A DNA stretch of 64,000 bases, taken from Aestuariivivens sediminis (GTDB lineage: Bacteria; Bacteroidota; Bacteroidia; Flavobacteriales; Flavobacteriaceae). The stretch is taken from positions 310,001 through 374,000 of the forward strand of contig NZ_JAKMCP010000003.1 in the NCBI RefSeq assembly GCF_022662105.1, given 5' to 3'. Positions 1-8,978 of the stretch are shown here, piece after piece. A program made the translations under genes and the position numbers. Each line of letters opens with the position of its first letter. Within the stretch, counting starts at the first letter, position 1. The notes beneath the pieces were generated by a model. It searched no databases and was not told the DNA's origin. It was given only the letters and a program-made list of their open reading frames with translations.

Positions 1-98
1 AGAATTTGAAGACCAAAGAAGGAATTCTGGCACTGGATCCCAAAAACGAATTCAAAGCCTCTTATACCATAGAAATACATGACGATCATCTTGTCTAA
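1..98 (+). CDS. C-terminal fragment, probable aldose 1-epimerase/mutarotase-like protein (partial)
   Basis: An open frame enters from the left edge (first complete codon at position 3) and stops at TAA 96-98, leaving 31 residues. The fragment has the pattern ILALDPKNEFKASYTIEI, a beta-strand ending that resembles the C-terminus of galactose mutarotase-like or glucose-6-phosphate 1-epimerase proteins, which often end with a 'L.PGE.F.A.Y.I.I' strand. No catalytic residue is inside the window, so the name is inferred from a short tail only. The helicase follows 36 bp downstream on the same strand. Confidence 0.4.
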   Translation, partial: NLKTKEGILALDPKNEFKASYTIEIHDDHLV

Positions 99-134
99 TA
101 AATTAATGGTAGATTTGCAGACTAAATAACAGTT

Positions 135-1487
135 TTGAGGTTTTCTGATTTAAATTTAAGCACCCCCCTTCTAAATGCCCTGGACGATCTGGGGTTTACC
201 ATACCAACCCCTATTCAGGAACAAGCTTTTAACCCTGTAGCTTCAGGAAAAGATATTGTGGGTATAGCACAAACTGGAACAGGAAAAACCTTTGCCTATA
301 TGCTTCCCATTTTAAGACACATGCAATTTTCAAAGCAAGATAATCCTCGTGTTTTAGTTTTAGTTCCAACGCGTGAGCTGGTTATACAAGTTGTAGAAGA
401 AATTGAAAAACTTTCTAAATATATAAATAACCGTGTTTTAGGAGTTTATGGTGGCACCAATATCAACACACAAAAACAGGCTGTTGGTGAAGGTTTGGAT
501 ATATTAGTTTCTACACCAGGGCGATTGTACGACTTAGCAATGAGTCGTGTACTTCAGCTTAAATCAATTCAGAAATTAGTGATTGATGAAGTTGATGTTA
601 TGCTCGATTTGGGTTTTAGGCATCAACTCATTAATATTTTCGATATCCTTCCCAAACAACGTCAAAACATTTTATTTTCGGCTACAATGACCCATGATGT
701 CGATGCCTTGTTAAATGACTTTTTTAAAGCTCCCAAACGCATTTCCATTGCAGTTTCTGGAACGCCGGTGGACCATATTACCCAGACAAGATACAACGTC
801 CCGAATTTTTATACTAAGGTTAATTTAATAACTCACTTATTAGAAGATTCTGAAATCTTTAACAAAGTATTAATTTTCGTGGCTTACAAACGTATGGCAG
901 ATCGTTTGTTCGAAAACCTTGATAAGATATTTCCAAATGAGATAGGGGTAATCCATTCCAATAAAACCCAAAATTACAGGTTTCGAAGCATTGAAGCCTT
1001 TGAAAGTGGAGAACATCGGATTTTAATCGCCACGGATATCATGGCCAGAGGATTGGATATTGACCATATAACTCATGTCATCAATTTCGATACACCCGAA
1101 TTTCCTGAAAACTATATGCATCGCATAGGTCGAACAGGACGTGCGGAACGTCAGGGGGCATCCATCCTGTTTTCTTCAGACAAAGAGCAAGAAAGTTTGG
1201 GCCGAATTGAAGCCCTCATGAAAATGAATATTCCCCTGTTGGAGTTTCCGTCATTTGTTGAAGTATCATCGGAACTCATTGAAGAAGAGCGCCCGGAATT
1301 AAAAGAACACTACAATCCTCTCAAACATAAAGAAGAAGATTCTCCAGGTCCTGCATTTCATGAGAAGAAATCAAAAAACTCAAAGGAAAATCAGGGTGGT
1401 AAATACCGCAGGGAAATAGCTAAAAAGTATAAAAAGCCCAAAACTCGAGGCGATAAAAACTTTAACAGACGACATAAAAGGAAATAA
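135..1487 (+). CDS. DEAD-box family ATP-dependent RNA helicase (DEVD variant)
   Basis: This is an ATP-dependent RNA helicase of 450 aa with two RecA lobes and a basic tail. Visible motifs are the Q motif around TPIQEQ (25-30), Walker A AQTGTGKT (45-52), PTREL (78-82), TPGR (127-130), motif II DEVD (151-154), SAT, the motif V region ATDIMARGLD and motif VI HRIGRTGR. The last 60 residues are rich in Lys and Arg, as in RhlE/CsdA-type cold and ribosome-assembly helicases, and probably bind RNA nonspecifically. The start is TTG at 135: an in-frame stop lies at 123-125 and no ATG precedes the conserved N-terminus. Motif II reads DEVD instead of DEAD, which keeps the catalytic acidic pair. The specific paralogue cannot be decided. 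Confidence 0.93.
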   Translation: MRFSDLNLSTPLLNALDDLGFTIPTPIQEQAFNPVASGKDIVGIAQTGTGKTFAYMLPILRHMQFSKQDNPRVLVLVPTRELVIQVVEEIEKLSKYINNRVLGVYGGTNINTQKQAVGEGLDILVSTPGRLYDLAMSRVLQLKSIQKLVIDEVDVMLDLGFRHQLINIFDILPKQRQNILFSATMTHDVDALLNDFFKAPKRISIAVSGTPVDHITQTRYNVPNFYTKVNLITHLLEDSEIFNKVLIFVAYKRMADRLFENLDKIFPNEIGVIHSNKTQNYRFRSIEAFESGEHRILIATDIMARGLDIDHITHVINFDTPEFPENYMHRIGRTGRAERQGASILFSSDKEQESLGRIEALMKMNIPLLEFPSFVEVSSELIEEERPELKEHYNPLKHKEEDSPGPAFHEKKSKNSKENQGGKYRREIAKKYKKPKTRGDKNFNRRHKRK

Positions 1488-1647
1488 ACCTTAACCCTTT
1501 CTCTTCAGAGGTGGCCCACTTGGTTTTGAAACAAAACCGAACTATCTATTTTGGGTTTCGCTGTACCCTAAGATTCCAAAACCATTGCGGATTAAAAACC
1601 AATGGCTAATCATCTGGTTAAGAATTAATATCTTTTTCAGATTTACA

Positions 1648-1678
1648 TTGACTTTATCAATAGAGTAAACTACATTTG
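1648..1678 (+). promoter_or_regulatory. Bacteroidota-type promoter for gcvT
   Basis: A TTG at 1648-1650 is followed after 20 bp by TACATTTG at 1671-1678, matching the TTG / TAnnTTTG consensus of the Bacteroidota housekeeping sigma factor. The predicted transcription start near 1684 leaves about 20 nt before the gcvT ATG at 1706. It also argues against the upstream in-frame TTG at 1676, which overlaps the -7 element. Confidence 0.6.
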
Positions 1679-1705
1679 CCAAAATCAAAAAATGATGGAC
1701 TTCTA

Positions 1706-2788
1706 ATGAAAAATACAGCGTTATCATCAACCCATGAAGCCCTTGGAGCAAAAATGATACCCTTTGCTGGTTTTAATATGCCTGTACAATATGAAGGTGT
1801 AACCATTGAACACGAAACCGTACGAAATGCTGTTGGGGTATTTGACGTTTCCCATATGGGAGAATTTTTAATAGAAGGCAGTGGTGCTTTAGATTTGATT
1901 CAAAACGTATCGAGTAACGATGCCTCTAAATTGACTATAGGCAAAGCTCAATATAGCTGCTTACCAAATGATTCTGGCGGTATTGTTGACGATTTAATCA
2001 TTTATCGAATCAAAGAGAATACGTATTTATTGGTTGTTAATGCCAGTAATATAGAAAAGGATTGGAAGTGGATACAATCCAAAAATCATGTCGGTGCTAG
2101 CATGCGTGATATCAGTAATGATTATTCATTGCTTGCCATTCAGGGTCCAAAGGCTGTTGAAGCCATGCAAAGCCTGACCAGTCATGATTTGTCGGCTATA
2201 AAATTTTATAATTTTATTGTTGGTGATTTTGCAGGTATAGAACATGTCATCATTTCAGCAACAGGATATACCGGAAGTGGTGGTTTTGAAATTTACTGTA
2301 AAAATAGTGAAGTAAAGCAAATTTGGGATAGAGTATTCGAGGCAGGGGTACATTATGGTATAAAACCAATTGGATTAGCAGCACGCGATACTTTACGCTT
2401 GGAAATGGGCTATTGCCTTTATGGAAATGATATTGATGATACTACTTCACCCATTGAAGCCGGTTTAGGGTGGATCACCAAATTCGATAAAGACTTTACA
2501 AATTCTGAAGCCTTAAAGGCAGAAAAAGAGAATGGTCCCAAACGAAAACTTGTTGGTTTTGAATTGGACGAAAGAGGTATCCCGAGACAGGGATATAATA
2601 TTGTAGATAGTAGTGGCCTTGTCATAGGCAAAGTCACCTCGGGCACCATGTCCCCTACATTAGGTAAAGGTATTGGACTAGGTTATGTGACCATTCCGTT
2701 TTCCTCCATAGATAGTAAAATAAATATTCAAATACGTAAAAATACGGTTCCAGCAACGGTTGTAAAGTTACCGTTTTATAAAAAATAG
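1706..2788 (+). CDS. gcvT: Glycine cleavage system aminomethyltransferase (T protein)
   Basis: GcvT transfers the methylene group from the aminomethyl-lipoyl H protein to tetrahydrofolate and releases ammonia during glycine cleavage. The 360-aa product starts with the family pattern [22 protein letters not shown] and contains FDVSHMGEF, a tetrahydrofolate-binding core and the C-terminal barrel, with normal family length. I chose ATG 1706 over an in-frame TTG at 1676 because the conserved N-terminus begins there and the TTG lies within the promoter. gcvP and gcvH are not nearby, which is usual in flavobacteria. A reductase follows 12 bp downstream and is probably co-transcribed. Confidence 0.96.
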   Translation: MKNTALSSTHEALGAKMIPFAGFNMPVQYEGVTIEHETVRNAVGVFDVSHMGEFLIEGSGALDLIQNVSSNDASKLTIGKAQYSCLPNDSGGIVDDLIIYRIKENTYLLVVNASNIEKDWKWIQSKNHVGASMRDISNDYSLLAIQGPKAVEAMQSLTSHDLSAIKFYNFIVGDFAGIEHVIISATGYTGSGGFEIYCKNSEVKQIWDRVFEAGVHYGIKPIGLAARDTLRLEMGYCLYGNDIDDTTSPIEAGLGWITKFDKDFTNSEALKAEKENGPKRKLVGFELDERGIPRQGYNIVDSSGLVIGKVTSGTMSPTLGKGIGLGYVTIPFSSIDSKINIQIRKNTVPATVVKLPFYKK

Positions 2789-2800
2789 AAAATAGTTTCT

Positions 2801-3640
2801 ATGAAAGCGCAGATGAAAGATGGGAAACATAAAATTTTAATTTTAGGGGCTAGTGGTTTTTTAGGTCATGCCATTTATCGAGAACTCTGCTCCTATTTTA
2901 AAACCTTCGGAACGTATTGTACTTCCAATAGAATTTATGAAAAAAACCATCAGTTTTTTCAATTTAATTTTGAAGAAGATGACATTTATGAAATTCTAGA
3001 TATTATAAATCCTACCCTAATTATTTCAGCTTTAAGAGGGGATTTTTCAAAACAGGTATTACTGCATCAGCATTTATCGGAATATGTTATTTCAAACAAG
3101 GTGAAACTTTTTTTTCTGTCATCAGCCAATGTTTTTGATGCCTACAGTAAATATCCCAGCTACGAAACGGATAAAACCTATAGCAACAGCATTTATGGGC
3201 ATTTTAAAATTAAAATAGAAAATATGCTTTTGCGCTTGCCAAAAGGCCTTGCTACAATCATACGACTCCCCATGGTTTTTGGAAACCAGTCTCCGAGAGT
3301 TATGGAAATGGTTGAGCAAATTAAAGCCAAAGAACCCGTCGAGATATTTCCCAATTTAATTATGAATGTGACTTCAGATGACAAATTAATGCAACAGATT
3401 CATTACATGATAAACAGAAATAAATCGGGAGTTTTCCATTTAGGCAGTTCAGATTTAGTGCACCACGACGAATATGTTAAGGAGATTATTTCCGCTTTAG
3501 GTTTAGAGAACGAGGTGATTTATAAACGGGTCTATACGACTAATGATGACAGGTATCTAGCTGTTTTACCAAAGTACAGCAAACTTCCAAAACATCTGCA
3601 AATTAATAGTCAGGACATTTTAAATGCATTAAAAATTTAA
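2801..3640 (+). CDS. NAD(P)-dependent sugar-nucleotide reductase/epimerase (RmlD-like SDR)
   Basis: This is an extended short-chain dehydrogenase of 279 aa. An N-terminal Rossmann loop GASGFLG (residues 17-23) follows a beta strand, and a YGHFK segment gives the catalytic Tyr-x-x-x-Lys pair. An S-S-A-N-V-F-D stretch before it fits the Ser of the SDR triad. The overall form resembles dTDP-4-dehydrorhamnose reductase (RmlD) and related sugar-nucleotide binding proteins, which reduce or epimerise nucleotide sugars for surface polysaccharides. The substrate cannot be deduced and no rml genes are adjacent. It sits 12 bp after gcvT, so it is likely in the same transcript although the pathways look unrelated. 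Confidence 0.8.
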   Translation: MKAQMKDGKHKILILGASGFLGHAIYRELCSYFKTFGTYCTSNRIYEKNHQFFQFNFEEDDIYEILDIINPTLIISALRGDFSKQVLLHQHLSEYVISNKVKLFFLSSANVFDAYSKYPSYETDKTYSNSIYGHFKIKIENMLLRLPKGLATIIRLPMVFGNQSPRVMEMVEQIKAKEPVEIFPNLIMNVTSDDKLMQQIHYMINRNKSGVFHLGSSDLVHHDEYVKEIISALGLENEVIYKRVYTTNDDRYLAVLPKYSKLPKHLQINSQDILNALKI

Positions 3641-3699
3641 TTGACTTTAACCCGTGAATTCATTACATTGGTTACATACTGAATACTAAATAATAAATT

Positions 3700-3990
3700 A
3701 TGAGCAAGCTTTCCGAACAAGACATTGAAAAAAGATTACTCCAATTTCCGGATTGGGAATATTATGACCAAGCCATTCATGTAGAATTTGAATTTGAAAA
3801 TTTTAAAGACTGTTTTAGTGCAATGAGTCGCATAGCATTTGAATGCGAAGCTTTAAATCACCATCCCAATTGGAGTAATGTGTATAATGTTTTAACCATT
3901 TCCCTCTCCACACATCATGTAGGTGGAGTTTCCGAAAAAGATTTTAAACTCGCCGAAGCCATTGAATTGATTGTAGAGCCGGAAGATTAA
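3700..3990 (+). CDS. 4a-hydroxytetrahydrobiopterin dehydratase (pterin-4a-carbinolamine dehydratase)
   Basis: This enzyme dehydrates 4a-hydroxytetrahydropterin so that the pterin cofactor of aromatic amino acid hydroxylases can be recycled. The 96-aa protein carries the complete family signature: EALNHHPNWSNVYN, then LSTHHVGGVSEKDFKLA, including the tandem His pair and the Pro-x-Trp that shape the active site. The length is typical. No phenylalanine hydroxylase is visible in the window, so the partner reaction lies elsewhere. Its start ATG at 3700 is 59 bp after the reductase, on the same strand. Confidence 0.93.
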   Translation: MSKLSEQDIEKRLLQFPDWEYYDQAIHVEFEFENFKDCFSAMSRIAFECEALNHHPNWSNVYNVLTISLSTHHVGGVSEKDFKLAEAIELIVEPED

Positions 3991-4074
3991 TTTTATTTGG
4001 TGCCCAATAAAATCATTTTTAATTTCGCCGGGGTGTAATGGTTTCAATAAAAAAATAAATTAACATTTTAAACT

Positions 4075-4791
4075 ATGGGAAGAGCTTTTGAATTTAGAAA
4101 AGCCCGAAAATTAAAACGTTGGTCGGCCATGAGTAAAGCCTTTACCCGCATTGGTAAAGATATAGTAATGGCTGTAAAAGAAGGTGGACCAGATCCGGAT
4201 AGTAATTCCAGGTTGCGTGCGGTGATCCAGAATGCCAAGTCGGTAAACATGCCAAAGGACAATATTGAAAGGGCTATTAAGCGTGCTTCGGATAAAAGTC
4301 AAGGAGATTACAAGGAAGTTGTTTTCGAAGGATACGCCCCTCACGGTATTGCTGTTTTAGTTGAAACCGCTACAGATAATAACACCAGGACTGTTGCTAA
4401 TGTTCGAAGTTATTTTAATAAATGTGACGGTAGCTTGGGCACTTCGGGTTCGGTGGTATTTATGTTTGACCACACCTGCAATTTTAGAATAAATGGAGAT
4501 GGGTTAGATCCTGAAGAATTAGAACTGGAATTCATTGACTATGGAGCAGAAGAGGTTTTTGTAGACGATGATGGGATTTTAATATATGCTCCATTCGAAA
4601 GCTTTGGTGCCATTCAGGCAGAACTGGAAAAACGCGATATCGAAATATTGTCATCCGGTTTTGAGAGAATTCCACAGGTTACTAAAAAATTATCTCCGGA
4701 TCAAGCTGAAGACGTAGAAAAACTTCTTGAAAAACTGGAAGAAGACGACGATGTCCAGCAAGTCTATCACACCATGGAGGAATCCGAATAA
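4075..4791 (+). CDS. yebC: YebC/PmpR (TACO1) family protein
   Basis: YebC-family proteins of 238-245 aa act as DNA-binding regulators in some bacteria. More recently they have been tied to translation of proline-rich stretches, as mitochondrial TACO1 is. This copy has the N-terminal signature MGRAFEFRKARKLKRWSAMSK, the following AVKEGGPDPDSNSRLR and NMPKDNIERAIKRA segments, and the usual acidic C-terminal domain ending EEDDDVQQVYHTME. The N-terminal residues differ from the proteobacterial 'AGHSKW' form in the way Bacteroidota members do. The gene is followed by a strong bidirectional terminator that separates it from the convergent yceI-like gene. Confidence 0.95.
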   Translation: MGRAFEFRKARKLKRWSAMSKAFTRIGKDIVMAVKEGGPDPDSNSRLRAVIQNAKSVNMPKDNIERAIKRASDKSQGDYKEVVFEGYAPHGIAVLVETATDNNTRTVANVRSYFNKCDGSLGTSGSVVFMFDHTCNFRINGDGLDPEELELEFIDYGAEEVFVDDDGILIYAPFESFGAIQAELEKRDIEILSSGFERIPQVTKKLSPDQAEDVEKLLEKLEEDDDVQQVYHTMEESE

Positions 4792-4870
4792 AATGCAATA
4801 ACAAGGGAAAAAAGCCAGAGAAAATACCATTTAGTAAATATGAACCAAAATGGGAAGTATACCGCAAAAA

Positions 4871-4899
4871 AAAAAGCGTTCAATTATTGAACGCTTTTT
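4871..4899. terminator. Bidirectional intrinsic terminator between yebC and yceI-like gene
   Basis: A perfect 13-bp inverted repeat (AAAAAGCGTTCAA and its complement, loop TTA at 4884-4886) carries an A tract on one side and a T tract on the other, so it can terminate both convergent genes. Confidence 0.9.
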
Positions 4900-4915
4900 A
4901 ATTTTAGATTATCGA

Positions 4916-5488
4916 TTAGAACTGCAAATCTGTTACTAAATCGAATTCATCATAAATGGCCTTATCCTTCAAGTTATCGAAAAAACTGGTTGAGCCATAT
5001 TTTACATTGTACTTCGACCTGTCAATTTTTAATGCGGCAGTCGCTTTGTTGCCATAGATGGAAATAGTAAACGATATGGGGTGCGTTATGTTTTTAATGG
5101 TCAAATCTCCCGTCACATCATAAGCGTTTTTGCCACTTGATTCTACCTTAGTAAAGACTAATGATGCCGTTGGGTGATTTTCAACTCCAAAAAAATCATC
5201 AGACTTTAAATGACCTTCTAACTTTCCTTTATACTCTCCTTGTAAATCGGTAACCTCAATAGAAGTCATATCAATTACAAAAGCCCCTCCAACAAGTTCT
5301 CCTTCTTCCATGACCAACTCTCCAGACTCAATAGCTATGGTTCCTTGATGAGAACCGGTAACTTTATAACCTTTCCAAACAACTTGACTGTCATCTGTTT
5401 TAATAAACTTTTTTTCTCTTTTTAATCCTGTAAAGGAAAATGCCAAAAAGGCGACTATCAGTAAAGATACTTTAACTAAATTTTTCAT
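4916..5488 (-). CDS. YceI family periplasmic lipid-binding-type protein
   Basis: YceI proteins are secreted lipocalin-like beta barrels that bind polyisoprenoid or other apolar ligands. The 190-aa precursor starts with a cleavable-looking signal (KNLVKVSLLIVAFLAFSFTG). The mature part has the family features DDSQVVWKGYKVTGSHQGTI, a central HLKSDDFFGVENHPTASLVF block and a DLTIKNITHPISF block. The role here is unknown beyond envelope lipid or stress functions suggested for the family. A Crp/Fnr regulator lies 105 bp upstream on the same strand and could control it, which is inference from position only. Confidence 0.9.
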   Translation of the reverse strand: MKNLVKVSLLIVAFLAFSFTGLKREKKFIKTDDSQVVWKGYKVTGSHQGTIAIESGELVMEEGELVGGAFVIDMTSIEVTDLQGEYKGKLEGHLKSDDFFGVENHPTASLVFTKVESSGKNAYDVTGDLTIKNITHPISFTISIYGNKATAALKIDRSKYNVKYGSTSFFDNLKDKAIYDEFDLVTDLQF

Positions 5489-5593
5489 TTTTATACTTTT
5501 TTATTTTAAACGTAATTCCAATACAAAGATCGTATGTATCGTAACAATAAAAAATGAAGTAGTTTATAAAATAAAGTTAAACTAGATTAACTT

Positions 5594-6184
5594 TTATTCA
5601 AGGGCCAGTTGACTTTTAATTTTACTCAGAAATTCTTTGGTTATACCCAGGTAAGATGCAATCATATACTGTGGAATACGTTGTTCAATTTCGGGATATT
5701 GTTCCCTGAAATAAATATATTGCTCCTTGGCCGTTAAACTAAAATTCCTAACAATCCTTTTTTGGGAAGCAACAAATGCTTTCTCAATAATCTGTCTAAA
5801 AAAGCGCTCTAATTTTGGAACTTTGGCATAAAGCTCTTCGATAGTTTCATATGGGAACATGACCAACTCGGTGTTTTCCAGGCACTGCACATTAAAATTG
5901 GCAGGGGTTTGAGTAATGAAACTACCCATGTCTGCAGCCCACCAATCTTCGATAGAAAACATTAAAATGTGTTCTTGACCTTCATCATCCAAATAAAATG
6001 TTTTGGTGCACCCCGAAAGGACATAGCATTCATATTTACACACATCTCCCTGCTGAACGATATATTGTCCCTTTAAATATTTTCTAAACGTAACATGTGA
6101 TAATAATACATCTTCCTCTTCTTTGGTAAGAGTAACATGCTTTCTTATATAATCTAGTAAAGGTTGTACTTTTTGAGAATTCAT
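5594..6184 (-). CDS. Crp/Fnr family transcriptional regulator
   Basis: The 196-aa protein has an N-terminal cyclic-nucleotide-binding-like beta roll (about residues 25-120, with KGQYIVQQGDVCKYECYVLSG) and a C-terminal winged helix whose recognition segment reads ASYLGITKEFLSKIKSQ (about 175-192). The phosphate-binding cassette residues of true cAMP-binding Crp are not evident. Like most flavobacterial members it probably senses something else or acts constitutively. It has no Fnr-type N-terminal cysteine cluster. The neighbouring yceI-like gene, on the same strand, is the obvious candidate target. Confidence 0.88.
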   Translation of the reverse strand: MNSQKVQPLLDYIRKHVTLTKEEEDVLLSHVTFRKYLKGQYIVQQGDVCKYECYVLSGCTKTFYLDDEGQEHILMFSIEDWWAADMGSFITQTPANFNVQCLENTELVMFPYETIEELYAKVPKLERFFRQIIEKAFVASQKRIVRNFSLTAKEQYIYFREQYPEIEQRIPQYMIASYLGITKEFLSKIKSQLALE

Positions 6185-6361
6185 GCTATTATTTCAATAG
6201 TAAAACATCGGTCACTAAAATAAGAAATATTAGCTTGGTTCTACTAGACAATTATTTAAAAACCTCGATTTCTGTAATTCGTCACCTCATATTATTTCTT
6301 ACATTTATAACTTATTTTATTTGATCAAACTTAATCCGCATCTGACGATAACAACTAGTTC

Positions 6362-8281
6362 ATGAGCAATTCCATAGCCGACCGTGTCAGTAATTTTTTA
6401 AAGGAATATCCACCTTTTAATATGCTTCAAAAAAAACTTTTGCTGGAAATAGCTTTAAAGGTTAATATCATTTATATGGAAAAAGGAGATGTTCTTTACA
6501 AAAAAGATGATCCATTCTCTGATTTCTTTTATATGGTGCGCAACGGATCGGTTTGTTTGTATCACCTCAATGCAGACGAGTCCTTAAGATTGGTTAATAT
6601 CAATGATGGCGGCGATGTTTTTGGCGTTCGGCCATTGATTACCAAAGAAAATTATAAGCTTACGGCCATTGCCAATGAAGAATCTATTGTTTATGCCATA
6701 CCCATAAACACCTTTGAAGCTGCGTCTAAGAACAATCTTAACGTTTACAAATATTTGGTAACTGCACTTGCTTCAAGTGCCTATGACCCTTACACAGCTG
6801 AAGAAAATTCCAGAATCTTTGTGGATTACCTTCCCGATTACTCCAATGATGTGGTAAATTTTCAAACCGCCAATTACACTAAAAATCCTATTTATTGTCC
6901 TGCCGAAGCAACCTTAAAAAATGCCGCTATTAAAATGAGTAAATTTAAAATAGGCTGTATTATTGTGGTGAATGATAACATAAACCCTGTTGGTATAATA
7001 ACCAATAGCGATATAAAAAACAAAATAGCCACCGGACAATACCCTATTAATACTAAGGTTACAAATGTTATGTCGGCTCCTGTTATTACCGGTAAAAAGA
7101 ATTTAACACTCGCTGATGGCCAATTAAAAATGATTAAACATGGGATTAACCATTTGGGTATAACAGAAGATGGAAGTCCAAATTCTAAACTTGTTGGGGT
7201 GCTTTCACATCATGACGTTATTACCACCCTTGGAAATAATCCTACCTCGATTCTTAAAGAAATAAAGCGGGCCGAGCGAACTAAAAAAATAAGGGCGGCA
7301 AGATTAAAAGCCAATACCCTGATTCAAAGTTACTTAAATCAAAACATTCCTATAACACATATCATCGATGTCATTTCACAAATTAATGAAGCCGTAACCA
7401 TTCGTGCCATTGAGATTGCATTGAAAAAAATGCCTGCACCACCACCTGTAAAATTTTCTTGGTTTGCCTTAGGTAGTCAAGGCAGAAAAGAACAGCTATT
7501 ATTTTCCGATCAGGATAATGCCCTCGTATTTGAGGATGTGCCTAAAAAACAATATGCCAAAACACAGGATTATTTTTTACAATTGGCCAAATTAGTAACC
7601 AAAACGTTGAACAAAGTAGGGTTTGAATATTGTGAGGCAGATATGATGGCCAGTAATTCAAATTGGTGTAAATCGATATCTCAATGGAAAATGCAATTTA
7701 AAGAATGGATACTTAAACCGGATGAAAAAGCCGTTTTATTATCGTCCATTTTTTTTGATTACAGTCTAATATATGGAGATTATAACTTGGAAAAGGAATT
7801 GACCAATACCATATACGAATCACTGGAAAAGACCTCGTTGTTTTTTAAATACCTGTGCACTGATGCCATTAAGACCCCGCCTCCGCTTGGTTTTTTTAAA
7901 CAGTTTGTTGTCGAACAAAATGGAGAACATAAGGAATTGTTCAATATTAAAAAGAGAGCCCTAATGCCATTAATTGATGCCGGACGCTTACTGGTGTTAA
8001 GTAAACAGGTAAGAGGTATTAACAGTACCTATCAACGTTTTGAAAAATTGGCGGAACTTGAGCCCGAAAATAAGGAACTGTTCGAATCTTGTGCTTATGC
8101 CTTTAAGGCTCTTTTGAAATTTAAGACCAAGCAGGGTATTTTAAATGGCGAATCCAGTAAATTTATTGATTTGGAAAAGTTAACCAAGGAGGAAAAACTT
8201 AAACTCAAACGCTGTTTTAAACCTCTAAACGGTATTCAGGAATCCTTAAAGCTACGGTTTGAAATAAATACCTTTATGTAA
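6362..8281 (+). CDS. cNMP-binding / CBS-pair / DUF294 putative nucleotidyltransferase
   Basis: This is a 639-aa cytoplasmic signalling-type protein. Residues about 15-125 form a cyclic-nucleotide-binding-like domain and about 165-295 form a CBS pair (APVITGKKNLTLADG), which usually senses adenine nucleotides. About 360-500 is a DUF294 polymerase-beta-like nucleotidyltransferase core with GSQGRKE at 371-377 and the metal-binding pair D383 and D385 in FSDQDN. The rest is the helical DUF294 C-terminal domain. The core resembles GlnD/GlnE-type protein nucleotidylyltransferases, but the target is unknown. The exonuclease gene begins at the very next base after its stop, so the two are translationally coupled. 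In other bacteria such pairs commonly sit beside acetate genes (acs, actP); none are here. Confidence 0.88.
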   Translation: MSNSIADRVSNFLKEYPPFNMLQKKLLLEIALKVNIIYMEKGDVLYKKDDPFSDFFYMVRNGSVCLYHLNADESLRLVNINDGGDVFGVRPLITKENYKLTAIANEESIVYAIPINTFEAASKNNLNVYKYLVTALASSAYDPYTAEENSRIFVDYLPDYSNDVVNFQTANYTKNPIYCPAEATLKNAAIKMSKFKIGCIIVVNDNINPVGIITNSDIKNKIATGQYPINTKVTNVMSAPVITGKKNLTLADGQLKMIKHGINHLGITEDGSPNSKLVGVLSHHDVITTLGNNPTSILKEIKRAERTKKIRAARLKANTLIQSYLNQNIPITHIIDVISQINEAVTIRAIEIALKKMPAPPPVKFSWFALGSQGRKEQLLFSDQDNALVFEDVPKKQYAKTQDYFLQLAKLVTKTLNKVGFEYCEADMMASNSNWCKSISQWKMQFKEWILKPDEKAVLLSSIFFDYSLIYGDYNLEKELTNTIYESLEKTSLFFKYLCTDAIKTPPPLGFFKQFVVEQNGEHKELFNIKKRALMPLIDAGRLLVLSKQVRGINSTYQRFEKLAELEPENKELFESCAYAFKALLKFKTKQGILNGESSKFIDLEKLTKEEKLKLKRCFKPLNGIQESLKLRFEINTFM

Positions 8282-8950
8282 ATGGGTTTTAATTGGTTTA
8301 AAAAGAAGTATAAGGATACCCATCCCCAGTTTTGGAAAGATTATGTTGATCGATTCGATTCCATTTCAAAGGCTGCCATATCGGACACTCGTTTTATCGC
8401 CTTCGATACCGAAACTACGGGTTTCAATAAAATAAAAGACCGAATATTATCCATTGGTGCCGTGTCGATTAAACATAAGACTATTGAGGTAAACAATACT
8501 TTGGAACTCTTTGTGTACCAAAAGGTATTCAATCCGGATTCCGTTAAAATACACGGTATCTTAAAAACCGGACATGTACAAAAACATACCGAAATGGAAG
8601 CCATTGAGTCTTTTCTAAATTATATCCAGAACACGATTTTAATAGCGCATCATTCAGCTTTCGATTACGGCATGATAAATCAGATGTTATCGAGGAATGG
8701 TTTGGGAACATTAAAAAATGAATGTATAGACACAGGAGTCTTATTTGCGAAATCTAAACACATTATTTATCGCGATACCCTAAAAAAACATTATACCCTA
8801 GACGATTTATGTACAGAATTGAACGTCCCTATTGTTGATAGACATACGGCTACAGGTGATGCCCTATTGACAGCTATGGTCTATTTAAAAATAATTGCCC
8901 GTTTAGATAAACGGCAAAATCTGAATTGGAGCTATTTGCTCAATACATAA
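8282..8950 (+). CDS. DEDDh-family 3'-5' exonuclease (DnaQ-like)
   Basis: The 222-aa protein has the three exonuclease motifs. ExoI is FDTETTGF (residues 41-48) with the Asp-Glu pair, ExoII is HHSAFDYGMINQML, and ExoIII is RHTATGDALLTA, whose His and Asp give the DEDDh class. It resembles the proofreading subunit of DNA polymerase III and RNase T but stands alone without a polymerase domain. It starts directly after the stop codon of the DUF294 protein, a conserved pairing, and probably acts on nucleotides or short nucleic acids tied to that protein's signal. The link is inferred from context. Confidence 0.9.
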   Translation: MGFNWFKKKYKDTHPQFWKDYVDRFDSISKAAISDTRFIAFDTETTGFNKIKDRILSIGAVSIKHKTIEVNNTLELFVYQKVFNPDSVKIHGILKTGHVQKHTEMEAIESFLNYIQNTILIAHHSAFDYGMINQMLSRNGLGTLKNECIDTGVLFAKSKHIIYRDTLKKHYTLDDLCTELNVPIVDRHTATGDALLTAMVYLKIIARLDKRQNLNWSYLLNT

Positions 8951-8978
8951 GAAAGGTGGTATTCTCCGTTAAGAGGGT

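Noticed and set aside
1520-1540. Hairpin GGTTTTG-AAA-CAAAACC after the helicase as a terminator
   Set aside because: The stem is clear but no T tract follows on either strand, so termination is not supported.
1542-1751. Minus-strand ORF of 69 codons before gcvT
   Set aside because: It runs through the gcvT promoter and start region, has no recognisable product and is best explained as an antisense shadow.
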